A DNA stretch of 64,000 bases from Streptomyces violaceusniger (GTDB lineage: Bacteria > Actinomycetota > Actinomycetes > Streptomycetales > Streptomycetaceae): assembly GCA_005405945.1 (NCBI GenBank), contig BJHW01000001.1, positions 806,001 to 870,000 on the forward strand, in the 5' to 3' direction. Position numbers and translations under genes: made by a program. Shown one piece after another: positions 44,600 through 54,177 of this stretch (positions are counted from its first letter, which is position 1; each line of letters opens with the position of its first letter). Below the pieces are notes generated by a model. The model ran no database searches. It saw only the letters and a list, made by a program, of their open reading frames with translations, and was not told the DNA's origin.

Positions 44600-46790
44600 T
44601 TGCAACTCGCCGCGATCATCGTGTCTCTCGTTCTGATCGTGGTGGGCGCGGCACTGTTCGTCCGTGCCCTCCTGCAGATCTACAACTTCATGCGGCTCGG
44701 CCAGAACGTGCCCGCCGGCACCCGTACGGACGAGCCGGCGCAGCGCACCCTCACCGTGGCCAGGGAGTTCCTCGGCCACACCCGGATGAACCGCTGGGGC
44801 GTGGTCGGCATCGCCCACTGGTTCGTGGCGGTCGGCTTCTTCTCGCTGCTGCTGACGATCGTGAACGCCATCGGCCAGCTGTTCCAGGCCGACTGGATCC
44901 TGCCGGTCATCGGTGACTGGGCGCCCTACAACGTCTTCGTCGAGTTCATCGGCACGATGACGGTCCTCGGCATCCTCGTCCTGATTGTCATCCGCTAGCT
45001 GACGCACCCGCGCAAGCCGGGCCGCAAGTCCCGCTTTTCCGTCTCCAACTTCGGCCAGGCGTACTTCGTCGAGGCCGTCATCCTCATCGTCGGCGTCTGC
45101 ATCTTCATGCTGCACGCCCTCGAAGGCGCCCAGCACCACGTCGACGGTTACGAGGCCTCCTTCTTCATCTCGTACCCGGTCGTCAGCGGGCTCGAGGGCC
45201 TGGACGTCTCCACGCTCCAGAACCTCACCTACTTCTTCGCCGGCCTGAAGATCGCGACCTCCTTCATCTGGATGATCACGGTCGCCCTCAAGACCGACAT
45301 GGGTGTCGCCTGGCACCGCTTCCTCGCCTTCCCCAACATCTGGTTCAAGCGCAACGCCAAGGGCGAGTCCTCGCTCGGCGCGCTGCTCCCGATGACCTCC
45401 GGCGGCGAGCCGATCGACTTCGAGGACCCGGACGAGGACGACGTCCACGGCGTCAGCCAGCTCGAGCACTTCTCCTGGATGGGCCTGCTGGACTTCTCCA
45501 CCTGCACCGAGTGCGGCCGCTGCCAGTCGCAGTGCCCCGCCTGGAACACGGGCAAGCCGCTCTCCCCCAAGCTGCTGATCATGTCGCTGCGCGACCACGC
45601 GCACGCCAAGGCCCCGTACCTGCTGGCCGGCGGCGGCAAGTCCATGGAGGGCGAGGAGAAGGCGTCCGAGGAGCAGCTCGCCTCGGTGCCGAAGGCAGCG
45701 CTGGAAGAGGCCGAGCGCCCCCTCATCGGCACCGCGGAAGAGAACGGCGTCATCGACCCGGACGTCCTGTGGTCCTGCGGCGCCTGCGTCGAGCAGTGCC
45801 CGGTGGACATCGAGCACGTCGACCACATCGTCGACATGCGCCGCTACCAGGTGATGATCGAGTCCGCGTTCCCGTCCGAGGCGGGCACGATGCTCAAGAA
45901 CATGGAGAAGAAGGGCAACCCCTGGGGCCTGGCCAAGAAGCAGCGCCTGGAGTGGACCAAGGAGGTCGACTTCGAGATCCCGGTGGTCGGCAAGGACATC
46001 GAGGACCTCACCGAGGTCGAGTACCTGTACTGGGTCGGCTGCGCCGGCGCCCTCGAGGACCGCGCGAAGAAGACCACCAAGGCCTTCGCCGAGCTGCTGC
46101 ACATCGCGGGCGTCAAGTTCGCGATCATGGGCGGCGACGAGAAGTGCACCGGTGACTCCGCCAGCCGCCTCGCCGACGAGCCCGTGTTCCAGCAGCTCGG
46201 CCAGGAGAACGTCATGGCGCTGATCATGGCTTTCGGCGAGGAGTGTGACGACGACGGCAAGGTCACCGCCGAGTCGAAGAAGCCGCGCACGGCGAAGAAG
46301 ATCGTCGCCACCTGCCCGCACTGCCTCAACACGATCGGCAACGAGTACCTGCAGCTCGACGGCGACTACGAGGTCATCCACCACACCCAGCTGCTCCAGC
46401 ACCTGGTCGACGAGGGCAAGCTGATCCCCGTCACCCCGGTCGAGGGCATCATCACCTACCACGACCCCTGCTACCTGGGCCGCCGCAACAAGATCTACAC
46501 GCCCCCGCGCGAGATCACCGCCAACGTCCCGGGCCTCAGGAACGAGGAGATGCACCGCCACAAGGAGCGCGGCTTCTGCTGCGGCGCCGGCGGCGCCCGG
46601 ATGTGGATGGAGGAGCGGATCGGCAAGCGCATCAACAACGAGCGCGTCGACGAAGCTCTCTCTGAACCCCGACATCGTGTCGACGGCCTGCCCGCTCTGC
46701 CTGATCATGCTGACCGACTCGGTCAACGGCAAGAAGAACGACGGCAAGGCCAAGGAGTCCATCCAGGTCGTCGACGTTGCCCAGCTGATC
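44600..46790 (+). pseudogene. EtfA-linked Fe-S oxidoreductase (CCG-domain, membrane), multiply damaged
   Basis: TTG 44600 starts a normal N-terminus (MQLAAIIVSLVLIVVGAALF) with several helices, as in the proteins that move electrons from ETF to quinone. There is a TAG at 44996, where relatives have a sense codon; the frame then continues (FSVSNFGQAYFVEAVILIVG). First cluster CTECGRCQSQCP is intact. In the second cluster relatives have C-x2-C-x2-C-x3-CP; here WSCGACVEQCP has one Cys fewer by a short in-frame deletion (about 45775). CCG motifs (YWVGCAGALEDR, YHDPCYLGRRNK, FCCGAGGARMW) are present. At 46652-46664 a CT repeat lost two bases, changing the frame. The 3' end is replaced by a MmyB-type fragment. 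It cannot be made as one protein. Confidence 0.85.
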
Positions 46791-47042
46791 GGCGAACTGG
46801 AGCGCCACAGCGAGGAGTTCGCCCGCCTCTGGGCGGAGCGCGAGGTGGCGGTCAAGCGCAGCGACCGCAAGCGCGTCCGTCACCCCTCACTGGGGATTCT
46901 GCACATGAACTGCCTCAACCTGTTGAGTGAGGACGGCCGTCAACGCCTGCTGTGGTTCACCCCGGTGTCCGGCACCGACACCGGGGAGAAGCTGGAGTTG
47001 CTGGCCGTCCTGGGCACCCAGGATCTACGGGCCGGGGTGTAG
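46791..47042 (+). pseudogene. XRE/MmyB-type regulator, C-terminal ligand-domain tail
   Basis: After VVDVAQL of the Fe-S oxidoreductase the same frame reads IGELERHSEEFARLWAEREV, KRSDRKRVRHPSLGIL and LELLAVLGTQDL. This is the end of the PAS-like ligand domain of MmyB-type regulators, with the RHP motif followed by the final strands. The helix-turn-helix and the first part of the domain are missing; a matching N-terminal half lies at 57655-57892 in the other orientation. It ends three bases before the SDR stop on the other strand. Confidence 0.7.
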
Positions 47043-47045
47043 GCG

Positions 47046-47800
47046 TCAGGCGACCGCCGTGTAACCCCATCGACAGGGAGAAACGCGCCGTGCACGTAGG
47101 CAGCCTGCGAGGACGCGAGGTACGCGACCGCGGCGGCAACCTCGTCCGGCTCCGTGAGCCGGCGAGCCGGGGCCCGGTCGGCGAGGGCCTCGAAGAACCC
47201 GCGTGCGGGTGCGATCATCGGGGTCTCTGCGGAGCCGGGCACCACGGCGTTGACGCGCACGCCGCGGGAGCCGTACTCGGCGGCCCAGCTACGCGTCAGC
47301 TGGTCGATCGCCGCCTTGCTGGCGGCGTATGCGGCCAGGCCGTCGATCCCGCGGCCGCTGGCGATTCTGGAGACGTTGACGATCACTCCGTCACCGCGGT
47401 CGGCCATGGCGGGGGCGAGTTGCCCGGTCAGCAGATACGGGACCCTGACATTGAGCGCGAAGACCCGGTCGAACTCGGATTCCGTTGTCTTCTCGGTCGG
47501 GCCGAGGGTCCCTGTGCCGGCGCTGTGGACAAGGACATCGACGTGACCGCCTCCGGCCTCGGTCGCTCGCCGCGCCAGATCGCGGACCGAAGTCTCGTCG
47601 TGCAGATCGGCGGCAACGAAATGTGCTGTACCGCCCTCGGCCCGAATTTCCGAGACGGTCTTCTCGCCCCGTGACTGATCGCGACCGGAGACCACGACCG
47701 TGAGACCGTCGCGTGCCAGGCGGCAAGCCACGGCCCGCCCGATCCCGCTTGTCGCCCCGGTGATCAGTGCAACGCGACCAGTCGATTCTTTGGGAGCCAT
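47046..47800 (-). pseudogene. Short-chain dehydrogenase/reductase, one-base frameshift at C-terminus
   Basis: MAPKESTGRVALITGATSGI (TGxxxGIG cofactor motif; the basic residue SGRD suggests NADP), VLVHSAGTG, ASKAAIDQ with YAASK catalytic Tyr/Lys, and VVPGSAETPM. The natural end DGGYTAVA and TGA (47046-47048) is out of frame because a five-G run reads four at about 47063. The unshifted reading continues past it into the neighbouring gene. With the base restored the enzyme would have about 251 residues. It is the last gene of the minus-strand operon with transporter and peptidases. Substrate unknown. Confidence 0.85.
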
Positions 47801-47972
47801 TCCGCGATGCATTCTCTGTGTCCGCCTGCATCAGGCGATCGTGATCGCCCCATCAACATGCATGGCGATATTCCAGCGCGGCCCACACCGACAAGGTCAA
47901 CTCGCTTTCCCTGACGTGCAGTTACCTCGCGCACCTGAACGGTAACACGGCTGGTCAGAGGCGGGATCAGCG

Positions 47973-49280
47973 TCAGTCGACAGCCTTGTTCTTCGTCTCG
48001 GGCATGGTCAGGTAAACCGCGAGCCCGATGACGGCGGCTATCGCGCAGTAGAACGCAACCCAGTTCGTCTGGCCATTGGTGGTCAGCCACGTCACGAGGT
48101 ACGGCGTGGTACCGCCGAAGAGGGCAACAGCCAGGGCGTACGGCAGACCGATGCCGGTCGCACGCACTTCCGGAGGGAACTGCTCGGCCATGATGGCTGC
48201 CACGTTGCCCGTGTATCCGAGAAGCAACACCAAGCCGACAACCTGCACCAGGAGGAGCGTCCAGAAGCTGCCGTCGAGGAGTTGGAACGCGGGCCATGCG
48301 AAGATCAGGAATCCGGCGGCGAAGGCTGCCATGGTGGGCTTGCGTCCCACCCTGTCGGAGAGGGCGCCCGCGAAAGGCAGCAGCACCACGTACAGGACGA
48401 TCCCGATGACGTTGGCGATCAGGGCCTGGTTCAGCGGAATCCCTGTGGCGACAGACGCATACGTGGGCATGTAGGTCACCCACATGTTGTAGAGCAGTAC
48501 GCCTGCGATATTGATGCCGAACACACGCAGAGTCGCCTTCGGGTGCTGCCGGATCATTCGCACAAACGCGTTGCGGTGCTCTCCGGAACCGGTGCTGCGG
48601 GATTCACCGCGGTGGAACGAATCGGTTTCCTCCACCGAGCGGCGCACCCAGAGACCGACCAGCCCCAGCGATGCGACCACCACGAACGCGAGCCGCCAGC
48701 CCCAGCTCTGGACGGCATCCGAGGGAAGCGCTGTCGTGACGATCGCACCCAGAGCCGAGGCAGTGAGAATGCCGATACCAACCGATACCTGCTGCCACGA
48801 ACCGGCAAATGCCCGGCGTCCAGGTGCAGCCGACTCCACGAGGAACGCAGAAGCCGATCCGAATTCCCCGCCGGCGGAGAATCCCTGAACCATCCGCGCA
48901 ACCACGAGAATGATGGGCGCCAGAATCCCGACCTGCTGATACGTGGGCGAAAGGCCGATCACGAGCGTCGCCCCCGCCATCAGGCCGATCGTGAGCACCA
49001 GGCTCTTCTTGCGACCGTACCGGTCTGCGTATGCCCCCATGACTGCGGCACCGACGGGGCGAATAGCAAACCCCACGGCGAAGATTGCCAGCGTGGACAA
49101 CAGTGCCGCCGCATCGTTGCCTGGCGGAAAGAATTGGTGCGCGAAGACGGACGAGAAGGTTGAGTAGACCGCCCAGTCAACGAACTCGACGGCGTTCCCT
49201 ATGCTTCCGGCGATGATCGCCTTGCGCTGTCTGCTCCTGGGCTTTGCTGTGTCGACAGTTACAGATTCGACTACGGTCAT
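47973..49280 (-). CDS. MHS-family MFS transporter (KgtP/citrate-type)
   Basis: 435 residues, 12 helices. Helix 1 IGNAVEFVDWAVYSTFSSVF, then the loop motif GAYADRYGRKKSLVLT, RMVQGFSAGGEFGSASAFLV, and LSDRVGRKPTM. These are the signatures of metabolite:proton symporters of the MHS group, which take up alpha-ketoglutarate, citrate, shikimate or similar acids. A good GGAGACG site precedes the ATG. An operator-like element lies 49 bases upstream. It probably imports the island's acid substrate. Confidence 0.88.
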   Translation of the reverse strand: MTVVESVTVDTAKPRSRQRKAIIAGSIGNAVEFVDWAVYSTFSSVFAHQFFPPGNDAAALLSTLAIFAVGFAIRPVGAAVMGAYADRYGRKKSLVLTIGLMAGATLVIGLSPTYQQVGILAPIILVVARMVQGFSAGGEFGSASAFLVESAAPGRRAFAGSWQQVSVGIGILTASALGAIVTTALPSDAVQSWGWRLAFVVVASLGLVGLWVRRSVEETDSFHRGESRSTGSGEHRNAFVRMIRQHPKATLRVFGINIAGVLLYNMWVTYMPTYASVATGIPLNQALIANVIGIVLYVVLLPFAGALSDRVGRKPTMAAFAAGFLIFAWPAFQLLDGSFWTLLLVQVVGLVLLLGYTGNVAAIMAEQFPPEVRATGIGLPYALAVALFGGTTPYLVTWLTTNGQTNWVAFYCAIAAVIGLAVYLTMPETKNKAVD

Positions 49281-49328
49281 GGGCGTCTCCTGCATCACTA
49301 GCGTCACGACCTCTCACATGGATCGGTG

Positions 49329-49349
49329 TTGTGGCATGCCCTTGCCAAC
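49329..49349. promoter_or_regulatory. Operator-like element upstream of the MHS transporter
   Basis: Reads TTGTGGCATGCCC and then TTGCCAAC. It shares TTGyGGCATGCC with the element at 51988 and lies 49 bases before the transporter ATG. Confidence 0.45.
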
Positions 49350-49436
49350 AGAGGGCAGAGGCTGCTGCCTGAGCGATAGGAAGGTGCGAATGATCGAGTG
49401 GGGCCCCCGGCGCTCGGGGCGCGGGATGTTAGAGCT

Positions 49437-49478
49437 CCGGGCGGGACTCACCGCTGTTTGCGGGTGAGTCCCGCCCGG
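49437..49478. terminator. Very strong hairpin between transporter and M20 genes
   Basis: Perfect 16-bp arms CCGGGCGGGACTCACC (49437-49452) and GGTGAGTCCCGCCCGG (49463-49478) with a 10-base loop. It lies directly downstream of the M20 gene on the minus strand and separates the transporter-SDR unit from the CapA-M19-M20 unit. Confidence 0.85.
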
Positions 49479-49546
49479 GGGTTCGACCGCCGTGGCGGGT
49501 GCCGAGCAGACGGCCTTGTGAACGCCGAACTACCTGTGGGGTTCGA

Positions 49547-50733
49547 CTAGTTGTTGCGGTCCGAGCCGGCAGCGAGCCTGGCGGCTTCGGCCTTCAGGCT
49601 CACCCGGAGCGACTCGGACTGCGCGACGTCGGCCACGGTGAGGGCGATCGCCAGTCCACCGTCGTGCACGAACTTGTCGCCCTCCGGGCCGCGGGCGGCG
49701 ACGGTGAAGTCGGCGGTGTGGGTGCCGACCCCCGGCGGAACGTCGAACGAGAGCATGGGGTGCAGTGCGGGGATTTCCAGCGACACGTTGCCCATGTCCG
49801 TCGAGCCGAACAACTTGTCCGGGTACTCCGGGAACGTCCGGCCGATGGCTTCCGCGTGGGACTGGAAGAGGGGGCGAGAACCTGGTCGTGATGGAACTCG
49901 CGGTACAGAGACGGCAGCAGTTCGATCTCCGCACTGGTTCCGGCCGCGAGGGCGCCGGCCTCGAAGCACCGCTTCACGCGCTCCCACACCTCGTCGACCT
50001 CTTCAATCGTGTCGGCGCGGATCATGCACTCCATCACGGTGGTGGCCGGGATGACGTTGACGGCCCCTCCGGGGTCCTTCACGACGTGATGCACCAGGAT
50101 GCCGTCACGGAGCTGCTGGCGCAGCAGACCGATTGCGGTCTGCGCCACCACCGTCGAGTCGGCGGCGTTCAGGGTGTCCCACGGCCGCGAGGCATGTCCG
50201 CCACGGCCGGTGTACGTGATCCGCCAGGAACGCGAAGCGCGGAACTTCGGGTCGACGACGTTCTTCAGCGAAGGGTGGACCATCATGGCGGCGTGTGTCC
50301 CCTGGAAGACACCGCGCCTCAGCATGACCTCCTTGCCCGTGCCCTTCTCCTCGGCCGGCGTGCCGAACACCCGCAGGGTGATCCCCAGCTCGTCGACGAA
50401 CGGGGCCAGTGCCAGCGCGGCTCCCACGGACGACGCGGCGATGGCGTTGTGGCCGCAACCGTGACCGATGTCAGGCAGGGCGTCCATCTCCGCGCAGATG
50501 CCGAACACGAAGTCTCCGGAGCCGGCGGTCGCGACGAACGCCGTCGGCAGATCGGCCACCCCGCGCTCCACCTCGAAGGCGCCACTGCCCTCAAGGGCCG
50601 CGATGACGCGTGCCGACGTGTCGTGCTCTTCGAAAGCCAGCTCCGGGTGGGCGCTGATTTCGTGCGAGAGTTCCGTGACCGAGTCCAGGTTCTTCTGAAA
50701 CTCACGCGTCACGCGTTCGTTTATTTCAGTCAT
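49547..50733 (-). pseudogene. M20-family amidohydrolase, one-base frameshift
   Basis: MTEINERVTREFQKNLDSVT; metal site AEMDALPDIGHGCGHN, PAEEKGTGKE, then the dimerisation domain and MVHPSLKNVVDP. It is of the AbgB/aminobenzoyl-glutamate or indole-acetyl-amino-acid hydrolase type. At 49870-49874 a C run (minus strand) reads five where six are needed; the correct C-terminus (LFQSHAEAIGRTFPEYPDKL, STDMGNVSLEIPALHP) continues in another frame to TAG at 49547. With that base restored, 396 residues. The start overlaps the stop of the M19 gene (ATGA). Confidence 0.85.
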
Positions 50734-51941
50734 CGCCATACCTCGTTCAGCACTCGGAGAATATTCCCTCCAAGAACGGCTTGGATTTCACTGTCGCTGT
50801 ACCCGTGCTTGACGAGCCAGCCAGTGATGTTACGGAAGTTCTCGCTCGGGTTTTCCATGCCGTCGACGTGCGTGACGCGCTCGTATTCAGAGCCGTCTCC
50901 CGGATCAAGCATCCCCGAGAGACCGAGGCCTCCGCTGACGGCCTGATGGAAGCCGGCGTGGTCGCCGTAGAGTGAATCCGGGCCGAAAGCGACGTGCTCG
51001 ATGCCCATCAGCTCGACCGCATAGGTGAAGTGATCCATCACCGCGTCGATCGTGTGAACCCGGTGGTCGTACGACACGGTCGTGTGCGGCGCTGCTTCGA
51101 TACCCAGCACACCGCTCCGCTCCGCGCACGCCTTCAGCACCTCGTCGGTCTTCATGCGCGGGGTCGGCCAGACCGAGCGAGCACCGGCGTGCGTGATGGC
51201 AACCGGCTTGGAGGAGGCCTCGATGGCGTCCAGCGATGTCTGGTCACCTGCGTGGGAGACATCGATGAGGATGCCCAGCGCGTTCATGCGCTCCACGGCT
51301 CGGCGACCGAAAGCCGTCAAGCCTGCGTCGCGCTGCTCCGCCTGCCCGCTTCCGAGCGTGTTCGCGGCGGAGTGCACCAGGCCCATCTGCCTGACCCCCA
51401 GACCGTAGAGCACATCGATACGGTCCAGCTCGTTCTCGATCGGCCCTGCGGACTCGGTGCCCATGACGAAGGCGACGCGACCGTCGCGCTTGGCGTCGAG
51501 GATGTCCTGCACGGTGCGGGCGACCACCGCGCTGTCCTGGTGGGCGAGGTCCGCGAGGCGCATGCCGAGCGCCGTGATCAGGTCGTCCCACTTCCAGCCG
51601 GACTTGGAGGCGGTCCCGAGGACGCCGAACCAGTTGTCGAAGACGGCCGTCATACCGGACTTCCGCAGCTCGGTGAAGGCCGTGAACACCTGCGGGGTCC
51701 GCAGATACGTGGGCACATCCGCCATGTCCGCCGGAAGCAGCTGCGGGTGGTCGTGGAAGCTGATGACCACGTTCTCTGCGAGCAACCGTTCAGCTCGCGC
51801 GGTCTGCTCTGCGTTCAGCTCGAGGGCGAAGCGGCTCCGGCGGTGACTGGGGTCGGACAGCTCAATGGCCGGAAAGTCGACACCGCGCCGTACGTAGGGA
51901 AACGCCTCGTAGTCCGCTGGTTTGGCGGCAGGACTGCTCAT
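50730..51941 (-). CDS. M19-family (renal dipeptidase-like) membrane dipeptidase homologue
   Basis: 403 residues. Metal-site motifs: ENVVISFHDHPQLL at the N-terminus, MGTESAGPIENEL (Glu), DVSHAGDQTSLDAI (His), KPVAITHAGARSVWPTPRMK (His) and GIEHVAFGPDSLYGDH (Asp). The order follows dipeptidase M19. Some members act on D-amino-acid dipeptides, beta-lactams or other amides rather than peptides. ATG 51941 has GAAAGG upstream. Translationally coupled to the M20 gene, so two amide hydrolases act together. Intact. Confidence 0.88.
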   Translation of the reverse strand: MSSPAAKPADYEAFPYVRRGVDFPAIELSDPSHRRSRFALELNAEQTARAERLLAENVVISFHDHPQLLPADMADVPTYLRTPQVFTAFTELRKSGMTAVFDNWFGVLGTASKSGWKWDDLITALGMRLADLAHQDSAVVARTVQDILDAKRDGRVAFVMGTESAGPIENELDRIDVLYGLGVRQMGLVHSAANTLGSGQAEQRDAGLTAFGRRAVERMNALGILIDVSHAGDQTSLDAIEASSKPVAITHAGARSVWPTPRMKTDEVLKACAERSGVLGIEAAPHTTVSYDHRVHTIDAVMDHFTYAVELMGIEHVAFGPDSLYGDHAGFHQAVSGGLGLSGMLDPGDGSEYERVTHVDGMENPSENFRNITGWLVKHGYSDSEIQAVLGGNILRVLNEVWR

Positions 51942-51987
51942 CGAAAGGGACCTTTCTGAATTTCTCATGCCGTCACTTCATTCCACA

Positions 51988-52008
51988 TTGCGGCATGCCG
52001 TGCCGTTG
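51988..52008. promoter_or_regulatory. Operator-like element upstream of M19 gene
   Basis: TTGCGGCATGCCG followed by TGCCGTTG, 47 bases before the M19 ATG. Reference copy for the island's repeated element. Confidence 0.45.
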
Positions 52009-52060
52009 TACAACAGAACTGATGATCAACGCTGTGGCAGGCTCTTTCCTCAGAGCTGCC

Positions 52061-53242
52061 TCATGCCGGCGCCCCCTTCAGATGACCCTCATGTCGCACA
52101 GATCCGTCGGCGTCCACCACGATGGACGGATCCAACTCCCGCGACGCCTCCGCGAAACGAGCGAGGATCGACTGTGCCACCTCGGGCCTGGGCATGATCG
52201 GCTGACTGTCCGAGTCGAGCTCGATGGGCTCGAGGCGAAGCCGAGGCCCGCCCGTCCCACCCAGCTGCACACGGAACACCGCTCCCTCGTACCAGGGCCC
52301 CTTCATCAGGGCTGGCTGATAGGGCGCGGCAGGATGCGCATCCTCCTTCGCGACCATCGAATCCGGGCTCCACCCGTCGCACCAGTCGAAGACGAAGTTT
52401 CCCGTCGAGTACAGAATCAGCCCGTTCTTGTAGAACTCCACGGGATGGATGCAATGGGGGTGGTGCCCGATGATGAGGTCCGCCCCCGCGTCGATCAAGC
52501 GCCGCGCAAGCGGCTGCTGATACTGGGCCAGCGGCCCCTGCGAATCAGGCAGGTAACAGAACGGCACACCCCAGTGCAGTGCCACGACGACGACGTCGTT
52601 GCGCTCCTTGGCTTCCCTGATCACGCTCTCGGCTGCCCGGACATCCGGTTCATGCGCACTGGAGTGCACAAAGGGCGGGGTACCCGGCGTCTCGTCCATG
52701 AAGCCGCTGTCGTACTCAAAGGACTGACGCACGCGGATCGCGCCGATACCTGCCCGCTCGGCAGTTGCGTTGTATCCCAGCGGAAGAGCCGAGCACAAAC
52801 TGAAAAAGGCCAAGCTTCTGTCACCGACGGACACCACTCGAGGGCGCGTCGCCTCGGCAACCGACTCCCCGAATCCGGCGTGCAGAACTTCGGCGCCGTC
52901 CAGCGCTTCCACCGTGTCACGCATACCGGCCGCCCCGTAGTCGAGCGCATGGTTCGTGGCCAGCGACACCAGGTCGAAGCCGAGCTCCGCAAGCTCTGCC
53001 GCACCCGACTGCGGTGTGCGCATGGCAACCAGCTTCTCGGCCCGCTCCTCCGAGTCCGTGAGCGGAGCTTCCAGATTGCCGATGGCCAGATCACCGCTCC
53101 GCAGCAGGCCGAATGCCGAATCACCCGGTCCAGCACTCTCCACAAGCCGACGCCGAGGGAACCCCGATACGACGACATCTCCCACGATGGTCAAGTCCAC
53201 GACGGCATCCGTTCCGCTATACGACACGCTGTGCCGCAACAT
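52061..53242 (-). CDS. CapA-family (poly-gamma-glutamate-type) metallophosphatase homologue
   Basis: About 393 residues; start at ATG 53242 or GTG 53200. DLTIVGDVVVSGFPRR, GDLAIGNLEAPLTDSEERAE, LVSLATNHALDYGAAGMRDT, VVVALHWGVPFCYLP, and LIIGHHPHCIHPVEFYKNGL (metal-His cluster) with YSTGNFVFDW. This is the CapA/PgsA metallo-phosphoesterase-like fold. Family members assist poly-gamma-glutamate synthesis or export; copies in catabolic clusters have other, undefined jobs. No signal peptide or membrane anchor is visible, so it is probably cytosolic. It heads the operon with M19 and M20. Confidence 0.85.
   Translation of the reverse strand: MLRHSVSYSGTDAVVDLTIVGDVVVSGFPRRRLVESAGPGDSAFGLLRSGDLAIGNLEAPLTDSEERAEKLVAMRTPQSGAAELAELGFDLVSLATNHALDYGAAGMRDTVEALDGAEVLHAGFGESVAEATRPRVVSVGDRSLAFFSLCSALPLGYNATAERAGIGAIRVRQSFEYDSGFMDETPGTPPFVHSSAHEPDVRAAESVIREAKERNDVVVVALHWGVPFCYLPDSQGPLAQYQQPLARRLIDAGADLIIGHHPHCIHPVEFYKNGLILYSTGNFVFDWCDGWSPDSMVAKEDAHPAAPYQPALMKGPWYEGAVFRVQLGGTGGPRLRLEPIELDSDSQPIMPRPEVAQSILARFAEASRELDPSIVVDADGSVRHEGHLKGAPA
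53219..53239 (-). promoter_or_regulatory. Operator-like element at CapA start
   Basis: On the minus strand it reads TTGCGGCACAGCGTG then TCGTAT, closely like the 51988 element. It covers the codons right after ATG 53242, so if it is an operator the later GTG 53200 is the more likely start. Confidence 0.4.
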
Positions 53243-53714
53243 AGTCCGGACGATCCGCCGCTGCAAGGGTCAGAGCCATACCGGATGAGAGACGGCTGCG
53301 CAGCGGCTCACGCAGAGCAGGCGGGCCATAACCCCGACACGCGCGGCAGGCCTGGCGTGCAAGCACCCCCGGACACGCGGACGGCAGCCTCGGACAGTCG
53401 CCGGGAAACGAGTCGGCCGCTCACACTCAACTCCCTGCCGATGTCCTGCGATTCGCGTCGCAGCACCAGACACTGGCGAGCGAACTGGCCTACAGGCAGA
53501 GGGAGTTCGCACCAAACACCTCGGGCTGGATACCGTGCCGGCCCAGGACAAGCGAACACCGGCCTGTCGCGTCCGGCCACGAGTTCGGGATGCACGCCTG
53601 AACGCGCCGGGCGGAGCCCCGCCACACGCGAGAACACCGGTCGGCCAACCAGGCGGGCATGAGCGCCCGTGATCGGCACAAGATCGCTGGCTCTACGCGC
53701 AGGTCCATCGACCC
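53243..53714. other. Stretch without a recognisable gene
   Basis: About 470 bases between CapA and the epoxide hydrolase fragment. Short frames on both strands give no family match. The region should contain the CapA promoter. Confidence 0.4.
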
Positions 53715-54121
53715 CAAATCTCACGGACTCGCCGGCCGGCCTGGCCGCCTGGATCGTGGAGAAACTGCAGTCCTGGGGCACCTGCGGCGATGATCTGGAG
53801 TCCGTCTACACGCGGGACGAGATCCTTGATCTGCTCACCGAGTACTGGGTGACGGGCCCGATCGGCTCGTCGATCCGCTCCTACGGGGCGATGGTGGAGA
53901 ACCCGGCGGAGCAGCTCTCCCGGCGGGTCGAGGTTCCCTCCGGCTTCACGATGTTCCCCCACGACTTCAAGAACGCTCCGCAGGCCTTTCTCGAACGGAT
54001 GACGAACCTCGTCCACCTCAGCGAGCCCGAACGCGGAGGGCACTTCGCCCCGTTCGAGGAACCAGACCTCTACGTTCAGGAGTTGCGGACCTTTTTCGGT
54101 GTCGCCTTGAGTCGGCAGTGA
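53715..54121 (+). pseudogene. Epoxide hydrolase, C-terminal fragment
   Basis: From about 53715 the frame reads LTDSPAGLAAWIVEKLQSWG, then DEILDLLTEYWVTGPIGSSI, TMFPHDFKNAPQAFLERM and EPERGGHFAPFEEPDLYVQE. This is the last third of an epoxide hydrolase of the EHN type, including the cap tyrosine region and the catalytic His (GGHFA). The N-terminal EHN domain and the nucleophile Asp are missing. The preceding sequence is unrelated. Confidence 0.78.
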
Positions 54122-54177
54122 ACGGTTCGGTCACCAGGGCGCAGAACCCGTCAGGCGGCACGAAACCACTCAGAAAC

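Noticed and set aside
43586..46870. Very long open frame (over 1000 codons) on the minus strand opposite etfA and the Fe-S oxidoreductase
   Set aside because: It is a low-complexity antisense shadow rich in Asp, Gly, Val and Arg, caused by codon bias of the plus-strand genes. No domain resemblance.
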